A stretch of 64,000 bases of DNA from Pyxidicoccus caerfyrddinensis (GTDB taxonomy: Bacteria; Myxococcota; Myxococcia; Myxococcales; Myxococcaceae), in contig NZ_JAAIYA010000005.1 of assembly GCF_010894405.1 (NCBI RefSeq), forward strand, positions 62,001 to 126,000, written 5' to 3'. Positions 53,154 to 61,766 of this stretch are shown here, in pieces (the stretch's first letter is position 1; the number at the start of each line of letters is the position of its first letter). Position numbers and translations under genes: made by a program. The notes below the pieces were generated by a model. It saw nothing but the letters and a program-made list of their open reading frames with translations. It was not told the origin of the DNA and ran no database searches.

Positions 53154-55022
53154 ATGAGCCAGAGATTCTTCCGTATCCACCCCTCCATCGGCGTCGCCCG
53201 CGTGGGCGACGCCCCCACCGAGTTCTTCATCGGCCCCGAGCGGCCCAACGAGCGGCCCAACTACGACGACGCCCAGAAGAAGTTCCGCCCCTTCAAGGAC
53301 AGCCAGGGCCGCATCAAGCGCCAGGCGGCCCGCTTCCGCATCTTCGAGTACGAGCTCAAGGGCACGCAGATCGTCCCCTTGCGCGAGGTGACCGCTGGCA
53401 GCCAGGGCATCACCCAGGTCACCTGGAAGGCCCACCTGGCCAACCGCAAGGCCGCCTTCTTCAAGTTCGACGGGCAGGACGGCGCGAACGGCCAATGGAA
53501 GGGGCCGGAGACCGAGCCGGGCGTGCATGACACGACGAACCGGCTGCGCAACAGCCACGTGCCCGCGGCGGACCGGGAGCGGCTGCTCGTCATCGACCCG
53601 GGCGCGAAGTCCATCTCGGGCCGCAACACCCCGCCGGTCCCCTTCACCAACACCAAGAGCCACATCCCCATCAAGTCCCTGGGAGAGCTGCGCACGGATG
53701 AGAATGGCCACCTGCTCGTGCTCGGCGGGCCCGGCCAGGCCCAGACGACGAAGCCCGGCACGCTCATCAACAACTACGTGAACAACGACCACTGGTTCGA
53801 CGACATGGCGGACGGGCCGGTGTCGGCCGAGGTCACCTACGTGGTGGACGGCAAGACGCAGGTGGCGAAGCTGGAGGGTGACACCGGGGCCTGGGTCCTG
53901 GTGGGGCCGCCCGACTTCGCGCCCTCGGTGGGCATCACCGTCCGCCTGCTGGACACCCTGTGGGACGTGGCCGTGCGCTTCCCCCAGGAGGTGAAGCTCG
54001 TCGACACGGATGGTCTCTTCTCCCAGGGGCTCTTCGCGCGGCTCGCGGCGCAGCGGGCGGACTGGGACGCCCAGGGGAACACGTTCAAGAGCTACAAGCC
54101 CTCCTTCCTCCACGAGGTCTACCCTCTGCTCGAGCGTGCCCTGCAGCAGCGCCAGGTGCACAACCCCGAAGCCTCCAAGTCCTTCCATGGGAGCCTCGCG
54201 GGCGTGGAGCAGGACCTGGGCTCGCTGTCCTCCAGCCGAGGCCGGCGCATGCGCAGGACGATTTTCGGCTACATGCGCAACCCCTCCAACAACACCGGCA
54301 ACGAGCCCCTGCTCATGCCCAAGGGGCTGGGAGACAAGTACTCGGACCTGGAGGTGCAGCCCGGACCGGACTACTTCATGACCCTCACGCGCGTGCAGTA
54401 CGCGGTGCTCGAGCGCTGGGCCGCGGGTGAGTTCGTGGAGGACTGGGATGCGGCGGCGGCCCAGGCCATTCCCCAGGCCATCACCGCCGAGGGGCTGGAC
54501 CGGGCCGCGATGGAGAACTCGGTGGGAGGCCCCTTCTTCCCCGGCATCGACTGCAGCTGGATGGTGCGCAGGCCCGAGCTGTACGGAACGCCTTTCCGCG
54601 TCAAGCACTCGGGGAATGTCTTCCCCGGTGCCCCGGACACGCTGTCCATCCGCCCAGGCTTCTTCTCCCAGCAGATGGCGCTGCCCTGGCAGGCGGACTT
54701 CTACCAGTGCAAGAAGCAGCTCTACCCCGCGGCGCACATCCCGTACGACGGCGAGCGCATGTACCACATGTGGTGGTGCGCCCACCGGCCGGATGACGTG
54801 TTCGCCAAGAAGGGGGACCTCGCCATGGTCTCCTGGACGCGCGAGCTGGAGAAGGTGGCCGAAGTCGAGGCGCAGAAGCCGGAGCTCCAATCCCAGGCAA
54901 CGGAGGACACTCCCGCCAGGGACCTGGCCATGTACATCCAGATGCAGCAGAAGTGGTCGAGCCTGGGCTTCGTCCTCCAGGAGGGCGAGCACTTCTTCGA
55001 GTCGCAGGAGCGGAGCAAGTGA
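53154..55022 (+). CDS. LodA-like cysteine tryptophylquinone oxidase
   Basis: A 622-residue protein with the LodA/GoxA N-terminus (RIHPSIGVARVGDAPTEFFI). Relatives (L-lysine 6-oxidase, glycine oxidase) oxidise amino acids, producing hydrogen peroxide, and carry a CTQ cofactor made from one Cys and one Trp. Candidate precursors here are Cys467 in FFPGIDCSWM and Trp540 or Trp541 in MYHMWWCAHRPDDVF; most relatives I know have WWP at the second site. LodA needs a flavoprotein, LodB, for cofactor formation, and that gene overlaps its stop. No signal peptide, as in LodA itself. Substrate not predictable. Confidence 0.85.
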   Translation: MSQRFFRIHPSIGVARVGDAPTEFFIGPERPNERPNYDDAQKKFRPFKDSQGRIKRQAARFRIFEYELKGTQIVPLREVTAGSQGITQVTWKAHLANRKAAFFKFDGQDGANGQWKGPETEPGVHDTTNRLRNSHVPAADRERLLVIDPGAKSISGRNTPPVPFTNTKSHIPIKSLGELRTDENGHLLVLGGPGQAQTTKPGTLINNYVNNDHWFDDMADGPVSAEVTYVVDGKTQVAKLEGDTGAWVLVGPPDFAPSVGITVRLLDTLWDVAVRFPQEVKLVDTDGLFSQGLFARLAAQRADWDAQGNTFKSYKPSFLHEVYPLLERALQQRQVHNPEASKSFHGSLAGVEQDLGSLSSSRGRRMRRTIFGYMRNPSNNTGNEPLLMPKGLGDKYSDLEVQPGPDYFMTLTRVQYAVLERWAAGEFVEDWDAAAAQAIPQAITAEGLDRAAMENSVGGPFFPGIDCSWMVRRPELYGTPFRVKHSGNVFPGAPDTLSIRPGFFSQQMALPWQADFYQCKKQLYPAAHIPYDGERMYHMWWCAHRPDDVFAKKGDLAMVSWTRELEKVAEVEAQKPELQSQATEDTPARDLAMYIQMQQKWSSLGFVLQEGEHFFESQERSK

Positions 55023-56149
55023 TGGACGGGCGAGCCACCTGCACAGCCGTGGTGGTGGGCGGCGGGGTCGCGGGGCTGAGCGCCGCGCTGACCCTGGTGA
55101 GGGCGGGGGTGTCCACCTGCGTGGTGGAGCGCACGGACTACTCGCCCTGGCGCCCTGGGGAGACACTCTCCCCGGTGGCGTTCACCGAGTTGCGGCGGTG
55201 GCTCGCCCCTGAACCGTTGGAGACGGAGGGCTTCCTGGCCTCGTACGGCCTGGAAGCCACCTGGGGCTCGGAGGAACCCCATCACCACTCCTTCCTCACC
55301 AACCCCTACGGCCAGGGCTGGCACGTGGAGCGCCGGCAGTTGGACAGCCTGCTGGCGCGCCACGCGCAGTCCCAGGGCGTGGAGCTGTGGAGGAACGCCT
55401 GCGTCACCCACCTGGAGCGTGAGGAGCGCGGGTGGTGGCTCCGAATCGGCACGCCCGAGGGCCCGAGGACGTTGCACTGCACGGTGTTGGTGGACGCAAC
55501 GGGACGCTCGGCGCAGGTGGCGCGATACCGCGGCGTGCGGCGGCGGAACCATGACACGCTCTGCAGCGTGTCGGCCGTCGTGGACAGGCCGCCGAGCCAC
55601 GAGGAGCACCTGCTCCGGGTGGAGGCCACTCCCTCGGGCTGGTGGTACGCGGCGCCACTGCCCCAGGGGCGCCTCATCTTCACCCTGATGAGCGACGTGG
55701 ATGTGCTGGAGCGCCACAACGCGTTGCGCCCCGCCGGGTGGAGCGCGCTGCTGGCCCGGACCCATCACCTGACGCGGGGGCTGGGAGGGCTGCCAACGGT
55801 GCGGCGGCTGCATGTCCGCCCCTGCGAGACGAGCCGCCTGGAGCGCGCGGCCGGAGAAGGCTGGGCGGCCGTGGGGGACGCGGCGGCCATGTGGGATCCA
55901 CTGTCCTCGAGCGGTATCGTCAAGGGGCTGCGCACGGGGCAGGCGGCGGCACGCGCCCTGTTGGCCTCCCTGCGAGGGGACCGGGACGCGCTGGAGGACT
56001 ACGCACGGGAGCGGGAGGAGGAGTTCTCCGGCTACCTGGAGGCACGCCAGGCCCACTACGCTCAGGAGCGGCGCTGGATGGGCGAGGCCTTCTGGCAGCG
56101 GCGACACGCGCCCGCTCTGGGCGTGCACCTGGCTGCCGGAGCAGTGTGA
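55022..56149 (+). CDS. LodB-like FAD-dependent oxidoreductase
   Basis: A 375-residue flavoprotein with the FAD motif VVVGGGVAGLSAALTLVRAG near the start, a GExLSP motif (WRPGETLSPVAF), and GDAAAMWDPLSSSGI (about residue 285). These are features of the tryptophan-halogenase/geranylgeranyl-reductase-like group that includes LodB. In LodA systems this enzyme is required for CTQ biogenesis. ATG 55022 shares its A with the LodA stop codon TGA, so translation is coupled. The C-terminal segment is helical and rich in Arg. Confidence 0.85.
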   Translation: MDGRATCTAVVVGGGVAGLSAALTLVRAGVSTCVVERTDYSPWRPGETLSPVAFTELRRWLAPEPLETEGFLASYGLEATWGSEEPHHHSFLTNPYGQGWHVERRQLDSLLARHAQSQGVELWRNACVTHLEREERGWWLRIGTPEGPRTLHCTVLVDATGRSAQVARYRGVRRRNHDTLCSVSAVVDRPPSHEEHLLRVEATPSGWWYAAPLPQGRLIFTLMSDVDVLERHNALRPAGWSALLARTHHLTRGLGGLPTVRRLHVRPCETSRLERAAGEGWAAVGDAAAMWDPLSSSGIVKGLRTGQAAARALLASLRGDRDALEDYAREREEEFSGYLEARQAHYAQERRWMGEAFWQRRHAPALGVHLAAGAV

Positions 56150-56701
56150 GCCGAGCCCCCGTCAGTCGTTGGTGCCAGAGCGCCCGAGGACCCCGGCGGC
56201 GATGGCCCGCGGCGTGCCCACGAGCTCGTCGACGCACGTTGTCCCTTCCGCACCGGGTGCGATGGGTCCTGCTGAAGGAGAAGGGGCTGCTCTCGGGCGG
56301 CCCCGTCAGCGGCCCTCCTCGGCCCCTCTGCACCCTCCCTCCCCCTCAACAGGGCCCCCATCCCTCTCATGCGTTCGCAGCCTGGTCGATCGGCGGCGCG
56401 GCGCTGCTCTTCGTGGGGCTGTTCGCGGCGCTGCGCACGCGCGCGCGGCGGGCCTGAGCGAAATCGTTCGCCCCGGCGTAACTCATGGACGCATCGCAAC
56501 CGGAAGGCCCCACGTTGAGCCGAGCACGCCGCGTGGTCCTGCACCCGTGTGGAAATGCGGCCTCTGTGGAGGTGAGGTCGGGTCAGGCGCCTGCGCGTCT
56601 TTCGGTGCGCCGCGCGCGAAGCACGCGGCGCACCGATTCTCCTACCGAGACCGCGCTGAAATCAGGGCACACCGCCCCAGAGCGGTATCGCGGACAGCTC
56701 C
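56150..56701. other. 552-bp intergenic region
   Basis: No convincing gene. The stretch 56371-56457 in one forward frame encodes a hydrophobic helix followed by an Arg-rich end and a stop (IGGAALLFVGLFAALRTRAR), like the C-terminus of a membrane-anchored protein, but upstream there is no start or coding pattern. A strong hairpin follows (56602-56636). The region separates two converging genes. Confidence 0.4.
56602..56636. terminator. hairpin with 13-bp stem between converging genes
   Basis: TCGGTGCGCCGCG and CGCGGCGCACCGA are perfect inverted arms with a 9-nt loop. Rightward it is followed by TTCT. It lies between the LodB-like gene and the converging EGF-like lipoprotein gene, suiting a bidirectional terminator. 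Confidence 0.65.
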
Positions 56702-58867
56702 TCAGAGTCCGTTGGGGACCACTGTCACGGTGCCGGAGCCCCTGTTGGTCAGGATGAGATCGGCGTACCCATCCGCGTCCATGTCCGCGGTGGCGATGGC
56801 GTTGAGGCCAGGCGAGGCGCCGGTCGTGACGACGGTGCCCGAGGTGAAGCCTCCGTTGCCGTTGCCGGTCATCGGGCGGACGCCGCCCGAGGCCGTTGTA
56901 ACGAGGATGTAGGCGTCGAGCTTGCCATCGCCGTTGAAGTCATCGGCCACGACGCCCAGCGCCGAGTTGGTGGCCGTAGTGGCCGCGGCGGTGGACTGAA
57001 CGCCGCTTGCGAAGGTGCCGTTGCCGTTCCCTTTGAAGAAGAAGAGGAACCGGCCGGCCGCGCCGTTCGAGAGGATGTCGAGCGTGCCGTCGCCGTTGGC
57101 GTCGCCGAAGGCGATGCCCGCCGTCTGGCCGTTGGCGGCGTTGCTGTAGGAGACGGGTGCGGCGAACGAGCCGTTGCCCTGGTTGATGAGGACCGACAGG
57201 CGTGCGCTGGCGGGGCTCGTCACCACGAGATCGGAGAAGCCATCGCTGTTCAGGTCACGGCAGGCGATCGTCGACTGCACGCCGCCGGTGTTCGGGATGC
57301 CGATGAACGTGGGCGCGCCGAAGCTGCCCGCGCCGGTGCCGAAGAGCACGCTCACCTGGCTCAGGGTCACGCTTGTCGTGGCGATGTCAGCCACCCCGTC
57401 GTGATCGAAGTCCCCGGTGCAGAGGTGGACGGAGCCCGGGGTGCCGGTGGTGAAGCTCGTCGGCGCGCCGAAGGTCCCGGGCGCGCTCGGGCCCAGGTTC
57501 TTGTAGACGCTGATGCTTCCGTTGATGAGGAGCAGGTTGGTCTGGCCGTTGACGGTGACGGCGTCGAGCCACCCGTCGCCGTCCACGTCCACGGCCACGA
57601 CCGCGTTGCTGGAGAGCGAGGCGCTCCCGTAGTTGACCTCCGACTGGACGCTGGCGTCGCCGTTCCCCAGGAAAACGGAGAGCGAGCCAGAGGGCGTCAG
57701 GATCGACCCGGATTCGGCGTTGGCCACCAGGATGTCGAGCTTGCCGTCGCCATTCACATCGGCGACCGCCGGGGCCAGCGGGTTGTGGTTCGCGGGGGAG
57801 CTGACCGGCGTGCCGGGGACCTGGCCGGGGGGGGCGGCCTGGCAGGTGCCGTTCGAGCAGATCTGGCCCGTCGAGCACACGATGCCGCAGGCGCCGCAGC
57901 TATCGGCGTCGCTCTGGAGGTTCACCTCGCAGCCGTCGGACGAGTCCCCGTTGCAGTCCCCGAGGGAGCCGGAGCAATCCTGGCAGTTGGTCCCCTCGTA
58001 GGTGGGCGCGCACTTGCAGGTGTAGCTACCCACGCCGTCGATGCAGGTGCCGCCGTTCAGGCAGGGGCTTGCGGCGCACTCGTCGATGTTGGTGCAGGTC
58101 ACGCCGTTGCCCTCGTACCCCGCGTTGCAGGCGCAGGTGAAGGAGCCCACGGTGTTGGTGCAGGTGGCGTTTTCGTTGCAGTTGTCGGTACCGGCGGCGC
58201 ACTCGTTGACGTCGATGCAGGTCACGCCGTCGCCCTCGTACCCCGCGTTGCAGGCGCAGGTGAAGGAGCCCACGGTGTTGGTGCAGGTGGCGTTTTCGTT
58301 GCAGTTGTCAGTACCGGCGGCGCACTCGTCGATGTTGGTGCAGGTCACGCCGTCTCCCTCGTACCCTGCGTTGCAGGCGCAGGTGAAGGAGCCCACGGTG
58401 TTGGTGCAGGTGGCGTTTTCGTTGCAGTTGTCGGTACCGGCGGCGCACTCGTTGACGTCGACGCAGGTGCCGCTCTGGCACGTGAGGCCGTCGCAACAGG
58501 GGACCGTGGCGTCGCACGGCGCGTTCACGGACAGGCAGCCCTGGCCGCTGCACGTCGGGTCGTAGAGCGGCGAGGTCGGGTCGGGGCTGGTGACGTAGTC
58601 GCCGTTGTGAGCGCTGTGCCCGTTGATACAGGCCTGCTCACTAACACGGACGATCGTGTAGGGATGACTCGTCGAGCTGGTCTTGTGGCAGATCTGGACC
58701 TTACCGTTGACATCGAAGTAATCGCACTGCTCGGCGGTGAGGGCGGAGTCGGCCGAACCGACGTACGCGTCATTGTCTCCGTTGGAGATCGGGCTGCAAC
58801 CGCCGATGAGGCCGAGCAAACCGGCCCCCGTGATCATGACGAGGAACGAAATTGATTTGTGTTTCAT
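56702..58867 (-). CDS. EGF-like/FG-GAP lipoprotein
   Basis: A 721-residue lipoprotein from ATG 58867 (GGGGG 6-10 bases upstream). The lipobox is GLIGGC. After a region with [20 protein letters not shown] sequence comes a run of calcium-binding EGF modules: three nearly identical 41-residue units ([20 protein letters not shown]) plus a fourth divergent one ([18 protein letters not shown]). A Cys-rich stretch ([19 protein letters not shown]) follows. About seven FG-GAP/VCBS propeller repeats ([34 protein letters not shown]) occupy the C-terminus. This is an adhesin-like surface protein that should bind Ca2+. The DNA is noticeably less GC-rich than its neighbours. Confidence 0.85.
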   Translation of the reverse strand: MKHKSISFLVMITGAGLLGLIGGCSPISNGDNDAYVGSADSALTAEQCDYFDVNGKVQICHKTSSTSHPYTIVRVSEQACINGHSAHNGDYVTSPDPTSPLYDPTCSGQGCLSVNAPCDATVPCCDGLTCQSGTCVDVNECAAGTDNCNENATCTNTVGSFTCACNAGYEGDGVTCTNIDECAAGTDNCNENATCTNTVGSFTCACNAGYEGDGVTCIDVNECAAGTDNCNENATCTNTVGSFTCACNAGYEGNGVTCTNIDECAASPCLNGGTCIDGVGSYTCKCAPTYEGTNCQDCSGSLGDCNGDSSDGCEVNLQSDADSCGACGIVCSTGQICSNGTCQAAPPGQVPGTPVSSPANHNPLAPAVADVNGDGKLDILVANAESGSILTPSGSLSVFLGNGDASVQSEVNYGSASLSSNAVVAVDVDGDGWLDAVTVNGQTNLLLINGSISVYKNLGPSAPGTFGAPTSFTTGTPGSVHLCTGDFDHDGVADIATTSVTLSQVSVLFGTGAGSFGAPTFIGIPNTGGVQSTIACRDLNSDGFSDLVVTSPASARLSVLINQGNGSFAAPVSYSNAANGQTAGIAFGDANGDGTLDILSNGAAGRFLFFFKGNGNGTFASGVQSTAAATTATNSALGVVADDFNGDGKLDAYILVTTASGGVRPMTGNGNGGFTSGTVVTTGASPGLNAIATADMDADGYADLILTNRGSGTVTVVPNGL
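58077..58445 (-). repeat. three 123-bp tandem repeats (EGF modules)
   Basis: Starts at 58077, 58200 and 58323 are spaced exactly 123 bp (41 codons). The units are nearly identical, encoding EGF modules of the lipoprotein gene. The period and identity suggest slippage or recent expansion. Confidence 0.85.
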
Positions 58868-59172
58868 TGAGATCCCCCTGAAAGGACGCACCACTGCCTC
58901 GCGCGGAGCTCGCGGGCACCCAAGCTGGACTGTCGTTGAACGCGGGCTGTCTTTATTCACCCGCAGTGAAGTCAATAGCGTTCCGTTAGTGACCTGTCAA
59001 TTGCCAATTCATGACCGCGGTCGGATTCCTGCCGATTGGGCACAATGCCTGTAGTCTTCGCATAGCTAAAGCCATGCATGAGTCAGCACAAACCCATCAC
59101 ATTCGACGTGGGTCGAACGCGCGCCAACGGCGATGAATAGTTTGTGAATGAAATAAGAGCGCCTGACAAAAG
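58868..59172. promoter_or_regulatory. AT-rich intergenic region upstream of the EGF-like gene
   Basis: About 300 bases with clearly lower GC than the rest, no gene. It should contain the promoter of the leftward lipoprotein gene. The right end has a small perfect hairpin CCTGAC-AAAA-GTCAGG (59162-59177) that overlaps the stop codon of a transposase remnant. No clear promoter hexamers. Confidence 0.4.
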
Positions 59173-59519
59173 TCAGGTTTGAAGGCCCCGGAAGGGGATC
59201 AGGCAGCAGCCCAGAACGAGGAGGCCGAAGTGGATATCGTCCCGCCGTTCATCGCGCACGCGCAGACGCCGCTGCAGGAAGCCGCGCCGGTTCTTGCGCG
59301 AAGAGTACGCCTTGGCGGCATGCAGCTTGTCGGGCCGGTGACGGGGATGACCGCGGGGCTGCTTCACATCGGGCACGGCGTCCAGCAGGGGAACAGCTCG
59401 TGCGTGTCATGGACGTTGGCTCCCGTCAGGCTCTCAGCCAGCGGCTGGCCCTTGGTGTCGACGAGAAGATGATGCTTGCTACCCGCCTTCGCTCCTGAAT
59501 CAGCCTTGACAAAAAAAGT
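59173..59519 (-). mobile_element. IS5-type transposase remnant with frameshift
   Basis: Reading leftward, an about 50-residue piece (SGAKAGSKHHLLVDTKGQPL, ESLTGANVHDTHELFP) continues in another frame as DAVPDVKQPRGHPRHRPDKL and AKAYSSRKNRRGFLQRRLRV. These are the middle and end of an IS5-family DDE transposase. The two pieces join if one C is restored in the four-C run at 59388-59391. The N-terminal third of the enzyme is missing. It is therefore a truncated remnant. Some IS5 relatives use programmed frameshifting, but the missing N-terminus makes activity unlikely. No terminal inverted repeats were identified. Confidence 0.75.
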
Positions 59520-59527
59520 TGTCAAGG
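59504..59527 (+). promoter_or_regulatory. palindromic operator/promoter of the ArsR-like gene
   Basis: CCTTGACAA and TTGTCAAGG form a perfect 9-bp inverted repeat with a 6-nt spacer (AAAAAG). It contains TTGACA (59506-59511). With a 17-bp spacer, a poor -10-like CACCAT would fall at 59529-59534 and transcription would begin near the ATG at 59541. That suits a leaderless mRNA, since no ribosome site is seen. The ArsR-like product could repress here. Confidence 0.55.
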
Positions 59528-59540
59528 ACACCATCTCCTC

Positions 59541-60143
59541 ATGCTCGACGTCCAAGTCATCGATGATCCGGCGGCGGCGACAGTGGCCCTGGGGCCGATG
59601 CGAAGCCGACTCCTCTCCGAGCTAGCCGCGCCCGCCTCGGCGGCGACGTTGGCCACGCGGGTCGGCCTGGCTCGGCAGAAGGTCAACTACCATCTGAACG
59701 CGCTGGAAGCGCACGGGCTGGTGCGGCTGGCCTCGGAACGCAAATGGGGCGGGCTGACGGAGCGGCTGCTCGTGGCGACGGCTGCTTCCTATGTCGTTTC
59801 ACCGAGTGCCATGGGCCCGGTCGCCGTGGATCCGAACCGGGAGGTCGACCGGCTCTCCGCGAGCTATCTCATCGCCCTGGGCGCACGGGTCGTCCGCGAG
59901 GTCGGCGACCTCGTTCGTCGCGCGACAGAGACGGGCAAACGCCTGGCGACCCTGGCGGTGGATACCGAGGTTCGCTTCCGGTCGGCGGAGGAGCGGGCGG
60001 CTTTCAGCTACGAGCTCACCGAAGCCATCGCGAAGCTCGTCTCGAAATATCACGACGAATCCGCCCCCAGCGGCCGGCCGCATCGCCTGGTGGTGGTGGC
60101 GCACCCCCTGCCGCAGAAAGCGCATTCCAAGGAGCCATCATGA
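59541..60143 (+). CDS. ArsR-like winged-helix regulator
   Basis: A 200-residue protein with an ArsR-type winged helix at about 17-85 (ALGPMRSRLLSELAAPASAA, LATRVGLARQKVNYHLNALE, HGLVRLASERKWGGLTERLL). The C-terminal half is helical and acidic/basic mixed, probably a dimerisation or ligand domain. No metal-binding cysteine motif. It overlaps the next gene by ATGA, and the palindrome at 59504-59527 is just upstream. The pairing with an SRPBCC (AHSA1-like) protein is a recurring gene arrangement in bacteria. Confidence 0.82.
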   Translation: MLDVQVIDDPAAATVALGPMRSRLLSELAAPASAATLATRVGLARQKVNYHLNALEAHGLVRLASERKWGGLTERLLVATAASYVVSPSAMGPVAVDPNREVDRLSASYLIALGARVVREVGDLVRRATETGKRLATLAVDTEVRFRSAEERAAFSYELTEAIAKLVSKYHDESAPSGRPHRLVVVAHPLPQKAHSKEPS

Positions 60144-60961
60144 GCGTGAAGAAAGAAGCCTCTGGACGCCGCTCCATCCAGGTTGAAGTCGAGGTCCCCG
60201 GTACGCCGGAGGAAGTCTGGCAGGCCATCGCCACCGGGCCGGGTATTTCGTCCTGGTTCGCGCCGGCTGAGTTCGAGGAGCGCGACGGGAAGCCCGTCGC
60301 GCTGACGTTGAACCTCGGACCCGGCATGGAATCCCGCGCCGTGGTGACGGCCTGGGATGCACCGCGGAAGTTCACCAGCGAGGCGGACGGCTGGTTTCCT
60401 GGCTCCCCGCCGGTCGCGAACGAGTGGAGCGTCGAAGCGCGGGATGGCGGCGTCTGCGTCGTCCGTGTGGTGCAAAGCCTCTTCGCCAGCACGGACGACT
60501 GGGACGACCAGCTGATTGGCACCGAATCGGGCATCCCCGGCGCCTTCCGCATCCTGCGGCTCTATCTCACGCACTTCCGCGGCCAGCGCTCTGCGTTCAT
60601 GCAATTCATGGCTCCCGTCGCGGGAACGCCGGCGGACGCCTGGGCGACGCTGACCGCGGCACTGGGGTTCGACGGAGTGGCTGTCGTCGGGCAGGGTTGG
60701 GCCGTTCCGGCAGGCATCCCGGCGCTGGCCGGCGTGGTGGAGCACGTCAACCCGAGTCCGCCCGGCGCCATGATCCGGCTCGAGCAGCCGGGGCCCGGCA
60801 CCGCCGTCCTGTTCACCATGGATTTCGGCGGGCCGTCGGTCATGGCGACGTTCAGCTTCTATCTCTACGGCGACCAGGCGGCCGCCACCGTCGCCCGCGA
60901 GAAGCCGCTGTGGCAGGCGTGGCTTCAGGAACGCTTCCCGATGCCGATGGAGCCGAGCTGA
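60140..60961 (+). CDS. SRPBCC/AHSA1-like protein
   Basis: A 273-residue protein with an AHSA1/START-like domain in its N-terminal 150 residues (RSIQVEVEVPGTPEEVWQAI, GPGISSWFAPAEFEERDGKP, RKFTSEADGWFPG). The C-terminal 120 residues look like a second, degenerate domain of the same fold (FMQFMAPVAGTPADAWATLT, LEQPGPGTAVLFTMDFGG). Such proteins bind hydrophobic ligands or assist chaperones; no specific role is known. ATG 60140 overlaps the regulator's stop; AAGGAG lies 6-8 bases upstream. Confidence 0.82.
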   Translation: MSVKKEASGRRSIQVEVEVPGTPEEVWQAIATGPGISSWFAPAEFEERDGKPVALTLNLGPGMESRAVVTAWDAPRKFTSEADGWFPGSPPVANEWSVEARDGGVCVVRVVQSLFASTDDWDDQLIGTESGIPGAFRILRLYLTHFRGQRSAFMQFMAPVAGTPADAWATLTAALGFDGVAVVGQGWAVPAGIPALAGVVEHVNPSPPGAMIRLEQPGPGTAVLFTMDFGGPSVMATFSFYLYGDQAAATVAREKPLWQAWLQERFPMPMEPS

Positions 60962-61155
60962 GAACGCTCAAGCTCATCGAACACATCTCTCTGGACGGCG
61001 TGATTCAGCACACCGCCGATGACGACGATTTCCCCTACAGCGATTGGACCGCGCCCTATCGGACCCCCACCGGCCGGGACGCAGTCCTCGCCGCGCATGG
61101 CGAGAGGTTCGAGCTGCTGCTGGGCCGTCGCACCTACGATGCCTGGTCGGCACGG
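60958..61155 (+). pseudogene. truncated DHFR/RibD-like reductase
   Basis: About 66 codons starting CTG-AGA-ACG, overlapping the preceding stop. They read LRTLKLIEHISLDGVIQ, then a GERFELLLGRRTYDAWSA segment. This is the N-terminus of a dihydrofolate-reductase/RibD-C-fold protein (a typical member has about 180 residues). The reading frame then loses similarity and the converging, intact DHFR-like gene begins its stop at 61159. A native start codon is not evident. The fragment probably lost its C-terminus in a rearrangement. Confidence 0.65.
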
Positions 61156-61158
61156 CGA

Positions 61159-61689
61159 CTAAGCGGGAACGTACTCCAACTTGATCACGTTCTCGTCCAT
61201 TTGCTCGCTGGCTTTGAGGCGGAGTGGCGGCCGAGGGCCGGCGAAGAAGGGCTTGCCGGAACCCAGCACGACTGGGTGCAGGTAGATTCGATACTCATCA
61301 ATGAGACCGAGGTCCGTCAGGCTTCGCGCCAGGTCCGGGCCTGCAACGTCAATCTCTCCATCAAGCTCAGCCTTCAGCTTGCGGATTGTCGCCTCGAGGT
61401 CGTTCGCGACAAGGGTGGCGTTGGGGCCGACGGACTTCAGCGTGCGTGACACGACCCACTTCGGCTGGCTCCGCCAGGCCGTTGCGAAGTCGCGTCGCGC
61501 CGCGTCCCACTCAGGATGATCCTCGTCCCAATAACGCATCAACTCGTAGATGCGGCGACCGTACACACTGCCAGTCAGGCCGCGAGCCTGCTCGATGAAA
61601 TGACGAAAGAGGGTGGGGCCTGGCCCAAACGCCATGTGGTCGACGTAGCCGTCCAACGACTGGTTCATTCCGAAGACGAGTCGCGCCAT
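61159..61689 (-). CDS. dihydrofolate reductase family protein
   Basis: A 176-residue RibD-C/DHFR-fold reductase from ATG 61689. Conserved parts: MARLVFGMNQSLDGYVDHMA, GRRIYELMRYWDEDHPEWDA, KWVVSRTLKSVGPNATLV, DVAGPDLARSLTDLGLIDEY, and HPVVLGSGKPFF. Such proteins are common, with NADPH-dependent activity assumed, but few have known substrates. The gene points head-on at the truncated homologue at 60958-61155. Confidence 0.85.
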   Translation of the reverse strand: MARLVFGMNQSLDGYVDHMAFGPGPTLFRHFIEQARGLTGSVYGRRIYELMRYWDEDHPEWDAARRDFATAWRSQPKWVVSRTLKSVGPNATLVANDLEATIRKLKAELDGEIDVAGPDLARSLTDLGLIDEYRIYLHPVVLGSGKPFFAGPRPPLRLKASEQMDENVIKLEYVPA

Positions 61690-61766
61690 ATCAAGCAATC
61701 TCCCTTCCTGAAGAGCAGACGGCAGCCAGACTGCCGGGCGTAGTCCGCTGAGGCAAGCGAAACGCA

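Noticed and set aside
58077..58445. CRISPR-like repeated sequence
   Set aside because: The 123-bp units are contiguous, in frame and encode EGF modules; there are no spacers.
59388..59391. Programmed frameshift site of an active IS5 transposase
   Set aside because: The N-terminal part of the transposase is missing and no terminal inverted repeats were seen, so a decayed element is more likely.
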